Below the pieces are notes generated by a model. That model was not told the origin of the DNA, did no database searches, and worked only from the letters and a program-made list of their open reading frames with translations. Made by a program: the position numbers and the translations under genes. From DASSUW01 sp963759375 (lineage in GTDB: Bacteria > Actinomycetota > Thermoleophilia > Solirubrobacterales > Solirubrobacteraceae), in NCBI GenBank assembly GCA_963759375.1, contig CAVWYY010000003.1:558001-622000 (forward strand): a stretch of DNA of 64,000 nucleotides, in the 5' to 3' direction. Numbering within the stretch: the first letter of the stretch is position 1; each line of letters starts with the position of its first letter. Of this stretch, positions 61,970 to 64,000 are shown piece by piece.

Positions 61970-64000
61970 CTAGCGCTCGCCGGGCAGCTTCGCCGGGTTG
62001 ACCGACACCGGCGTGTCGACGTCGAGCGCCGTGCGGATGATGCGGTTCTGCTCGACCGTGTGGGCGGCCGGGTAGCCCTCGCCCGGCGAGGCGCGCTCGG
62101 GGCGGCCGACGTAGCCGAACTCGAGCGGCGGCGGGAGGATGTGCAGCAGGCGCGGCGACATGTGCGCGCGGGCGCCCATGTTGCGCGGCTCCTCCTGGAC
62201 CCACAGCACCTCGCGCAGGTTCGGGTAGCGGGCGACCTCGTCGAGGATCTGCTGCTGCGGGAACGGGTACAGCAGCTCGACGCGGGAGATCGCCACGCGC
62301 TCGTTGTTCTCGCGGGTCGCGTGGCCCTTGAGGTCGTAGTAGATCTTGCCGGTGCAGAGCACCAGGCGGGTGACCTTCTCCTCGTCGATCCGCGGCTCAC
62401 TCAGCACCGGGAAGAAGCGCGACTCGGACAGGTGCTCGATCCGCGAGGTCGCCTGCGGCAGCCGCAGCAGCGACTTCGGGCTCATGATCACCAGCGGGCG
62501 CTGCTTGGCCACGCGCGCCTGGCGGCGCAGCAGGTGGAAGTACTGGGCCGGCGTCGTGAGGTTGGCGACGCGGATGTTGCCCTCGGCGGCCAGGATCAGG
62601 AAGCGCTCGAGCCGCGCCGACGAGTGCTCGGGGCCCGACCCCTCGTAGCCGTGCGGCAGCAGCAGCGTGAGGCGCGTCGTCTGGCCCCACTTGGACAGGG
62701 CAGAGACGATGAACTGGTCGATGATCACCTGCGCCGAGTTGACGAAGTCGCCGAACTGGGCCTCCCACAGCACCAGCGTCTCGGGCGCCTCCATCGAGTA
62801 GCCGTACTCGAAGCCCAGGCAGGCGATCTCCGACAGCGGCGAGTTGTGCAGCTCCATCGGCGCCTGCGCGCCGGGGAGCGACTGGATCGGCGAGATCCGC
62901 TGGCCGGTCTTGGCGTCGTGCAGCACGAGGTGGCGCTGGGAGAACGTGCCGCGCTCGGTGTCCTGGCCGGTGAGGCGCACCGGGGTGCCCTCCTCGAGCA
63001 ACGACGCGTAGGCAAGCGACTCGGCGTGCGCCCAGTCGATGCCGCCGTCGGGCCCGATCGTCTCGCGCCGGCGCTCGAGCTGCTTGATCAGCTTCGGGTG
63101 GACCGTGAAGCCGTCGGGCACCGCCAGCAGCGCGTCGTTGAGCTTGCGCAGCGTGTCGGCGTCGACCGCCGTCTTGACCTCCGGCGAGGGCGAGCGGTCG
63201 AGCTCGTAGCCGCCGGTCGGCTGGTCGGCCCCGGCCTGCGTCAGCTCGTCCTTGAGCGCGCGGTGGCGGGCCGAGAGCTCGTCCCAGATCTCCTGGGCGA
63301 GCGCGTCGGTCTCCTCCTGCGTCATCACGCCCTGCTCGACGAGCTGGGCGGCGAAGACGTCGCGCGCCGGCGTCTTCTTCTTGATGGTCGCCGCCATCTC
63401 CGGCTGCGTGTACGCGGGCTCGTCGGTCTCGTTGTGGCCGAACCGGCGGTACCCGATCAGGTCGATCATCACGTCGTGGCCGAACTCCTGGCGGAAGGCG
63501 AACGCCAGCCGCACGGCCGAGATGCACGCCTCCACGTCGTCGGCGTTGACGTGGATGATCGGGACGTCGAAGCCCTTCGCGATATCCGACGCCCACCGGG
63601 TCGACCGCGAGTCGTCCGGGTCGGTCGTGAAGCCGACCTGGTTGTTCTGGATGATGTGCAGCGTGCCCCCGACGGTGTAGCCGTCGAGCGCCTGCAGGTT
63701 GAGCGTCTCGGACACGACGCCCTGGCCGGGCATCGCCGCGTCGCCGTGCAGCACGATCGGGATCGCCGCGTTGGTGTCCAGGTGCGCGTGCGGGCCCTGG
63801 CGCGAGGTCTGGACCGCCCGCGTGGCGCCCTCGACGACCGGAGCGACGTATTCGAGGTGGCTGGGGTTCGACTCGAGCCGCACGACGATCGAGCCCTCGT
63901 CCTCGAGCTGGTAGGTGCCCTGGGCGCCGTGGTGGTACTTGACGTCGCCGGTGCCGCCCTGCGGGATCGTGGTCACGGCCTCGATCGACGACGCGCCCTC
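61970..64000 (-). CDS. sucA: 2-oxoglutarate dehydrogenase E1 (Kgd/SucA), cut by window edge
   Basis: The C-terminal ~676 residues; the frame is open at base 64000. Thiamine-diphosphate enzyme of the TCA cycle that decarboxylates 2-oxoglutarate. VLHGDAAMPGQGVVSETLN with IIQNNQVGFTTD is the ThDP/Mg site, and GYRRFGHNETDEPAYTQP and LPHGYEGSGPEHSSARLERF are E1 signatures. The end GARAHMSPRLLHILPPPL to GYVGRPERASPGEGYPAAH is typical. Whether the N-terminus carries the E2-like domain of actinobacterial Kgd cannot be seen. The conserved-hypothetical and repair genes to its left read away or independently. Confidence 0.95.
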   Translation of the reverse strand, partial: EGASSIEAVTTIPQGGTGDVKYHHGAQGTYQLEDEGSIVVRLESNPSHLEYVAPVVEGATRAVQTSRQGPHAHLDTNAAIPIVLHGDAAMPGQGVVSETLNLQALDGYTVGGTLHIIQNNQVGFTTDPDDSRSTRWASDIAKGFDVPIIHVNADDVEACISAVRLAFAFRQEFGHDVMIDLIGYRRFGHNETDEPAYTQPEMAATIKKKTPARDVFAAQLVEQGVMTQEETDALAQEIWDELSARHRALKDELTQAGADQPTGGYELDRSPSPEVKTAVDADTLRKLNDALLAVPDGFTVHPKLIKQLERRRETIGPDGGIDWAHAESLAYASLLEEGTPVRLTGQDTERGTFSQRHLVLHDAKTGQRISPIQSLPGAQAPMELHNSPLSEIACLGFEYGYSMEAPETLVLWEAQFGDFVNSAQVIIDQFIVSALSKWGQTTRLTLLLPHGYEGSGPEHSSARLERFLILAAEGNIRVANLTTPAQYFHLLRRQARVAKQRPLVIMSPKSLLRLPQATSRIEHLSESRFFPVLSEPRIDEEKVTRLVLCTGKIYYDLKGHATRENNERVAISRVELLYPFPQQQILDEVARYPNLREVLWVQEEPRNMGARAHMSPRLLHILPPPLEFGYVGRPERASPGEGYPAAHTVEQNRIIRTALDVDTPVSVNPAKLPGER

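Overview
The window is high-GC throughout (roughly 70 percent by eye), densely coded on both strands, and reads as a chromosomal segment of an actinobacterium, most likely of the Thermoleophilia/Solirubrobacterales type. This placement is inferred from the gene set: mycofactocin-type SDR, NucS mismatch endonuclease, glutamate-type polar amino acid ABC importer, actinobacterial PFK, a secreted GxGxD-repeat protein and a MauE-like membrane protein. It holds about 62 protein genes, one tRNA (Asp, GTC), no rRNA, no CRISPR and no recognisable IS transposase or prophage.

Layout. 0-5.8 kb: a cut FAD-linked oxidase divergent from an HxlR regulator, a mycofactocin-type SDR with a CMD-like partner, an exported FAD oxidase, a small membrane protein and a 6-phosphofructokinase whose donor-site residues predict pyrophosphate use. 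5.8-13.2 kb: MMPL exporter, a 20-residue hydrophobic peptide, a repeat-rich secreted protein, tRNA-Asp, GYD protein, a secreted anchored protein, a YfhO-type membrane protein and heme oxygenase. 13.2-22.6 kb: AlkZ-like protein and TetR regulator facing an MFS exporter, amidase, coiled-coil/lysozyme-like wall protein, PNPOx-fold protein, UppP, an HtaA-like protein and nicotinate phosphoribosyltransferase. 22.6-27.1 kb: a large secreted GH92 mannosidase behind a perfect 20-bp LacI-like operator. 27.1-34 kb: an operon of baeRF/Vms1-like factor, dehydrogenase, nicotinamidase and Pcm, then a nucleotidyltransferase, a phosphoesterase, a lipoprotein-type PLP enzyme and a GNAT. 34-38.7 kb: aconitase, M42 peptidase, HAD phosphatase. 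38.7-45.3 kb: gamma-glutamyltransferase, a four-gene translationally coupled mini-Mau cluster, and a diguanylate cyclase. 45.4-53.7 kb: secreted protein, DsbA remnant, EttA, GATase-type hydrolase, third FAD oxidase, ABC-2 exporter, HD-GYP phosphodiesterase. 53.7-55.6 kb: a tandem array of three identical 5-codon ORFs and a J-domain/TPR protein. 55.6-64 kb: amino acid ABC importer, NucS, enoyl-CoA hydratase, YjbQ, a MITE-like fold-back element, an ATL protein, a DUF1028 protein and the C-terminal part of 2-oxoglutarate dehydrogenase E1.

The two observations I rank highest are the MSWKN micro-ORF array at 53.9-54.2 kb, and the compact cluster at 40.6-43.5 kb. In that cluster a fused MauE-MauD protein, a CcdA/MauF-like protein and a propeller-like protein surround a Tat-exported Cys-rich protein that resembles the methylamine dehydrogenase light chain but has only one Trp.

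Four otherwise well-conserved genes (GH92, gamma-glutamyltransferase, EttA, enoyl-CoA hydratase) each carry one extra base that breaks the frame. In three of them, and possibly all four, the extra base fits a G or C run. I read this mainly as sequence error, so these genes are annotated across the shift.
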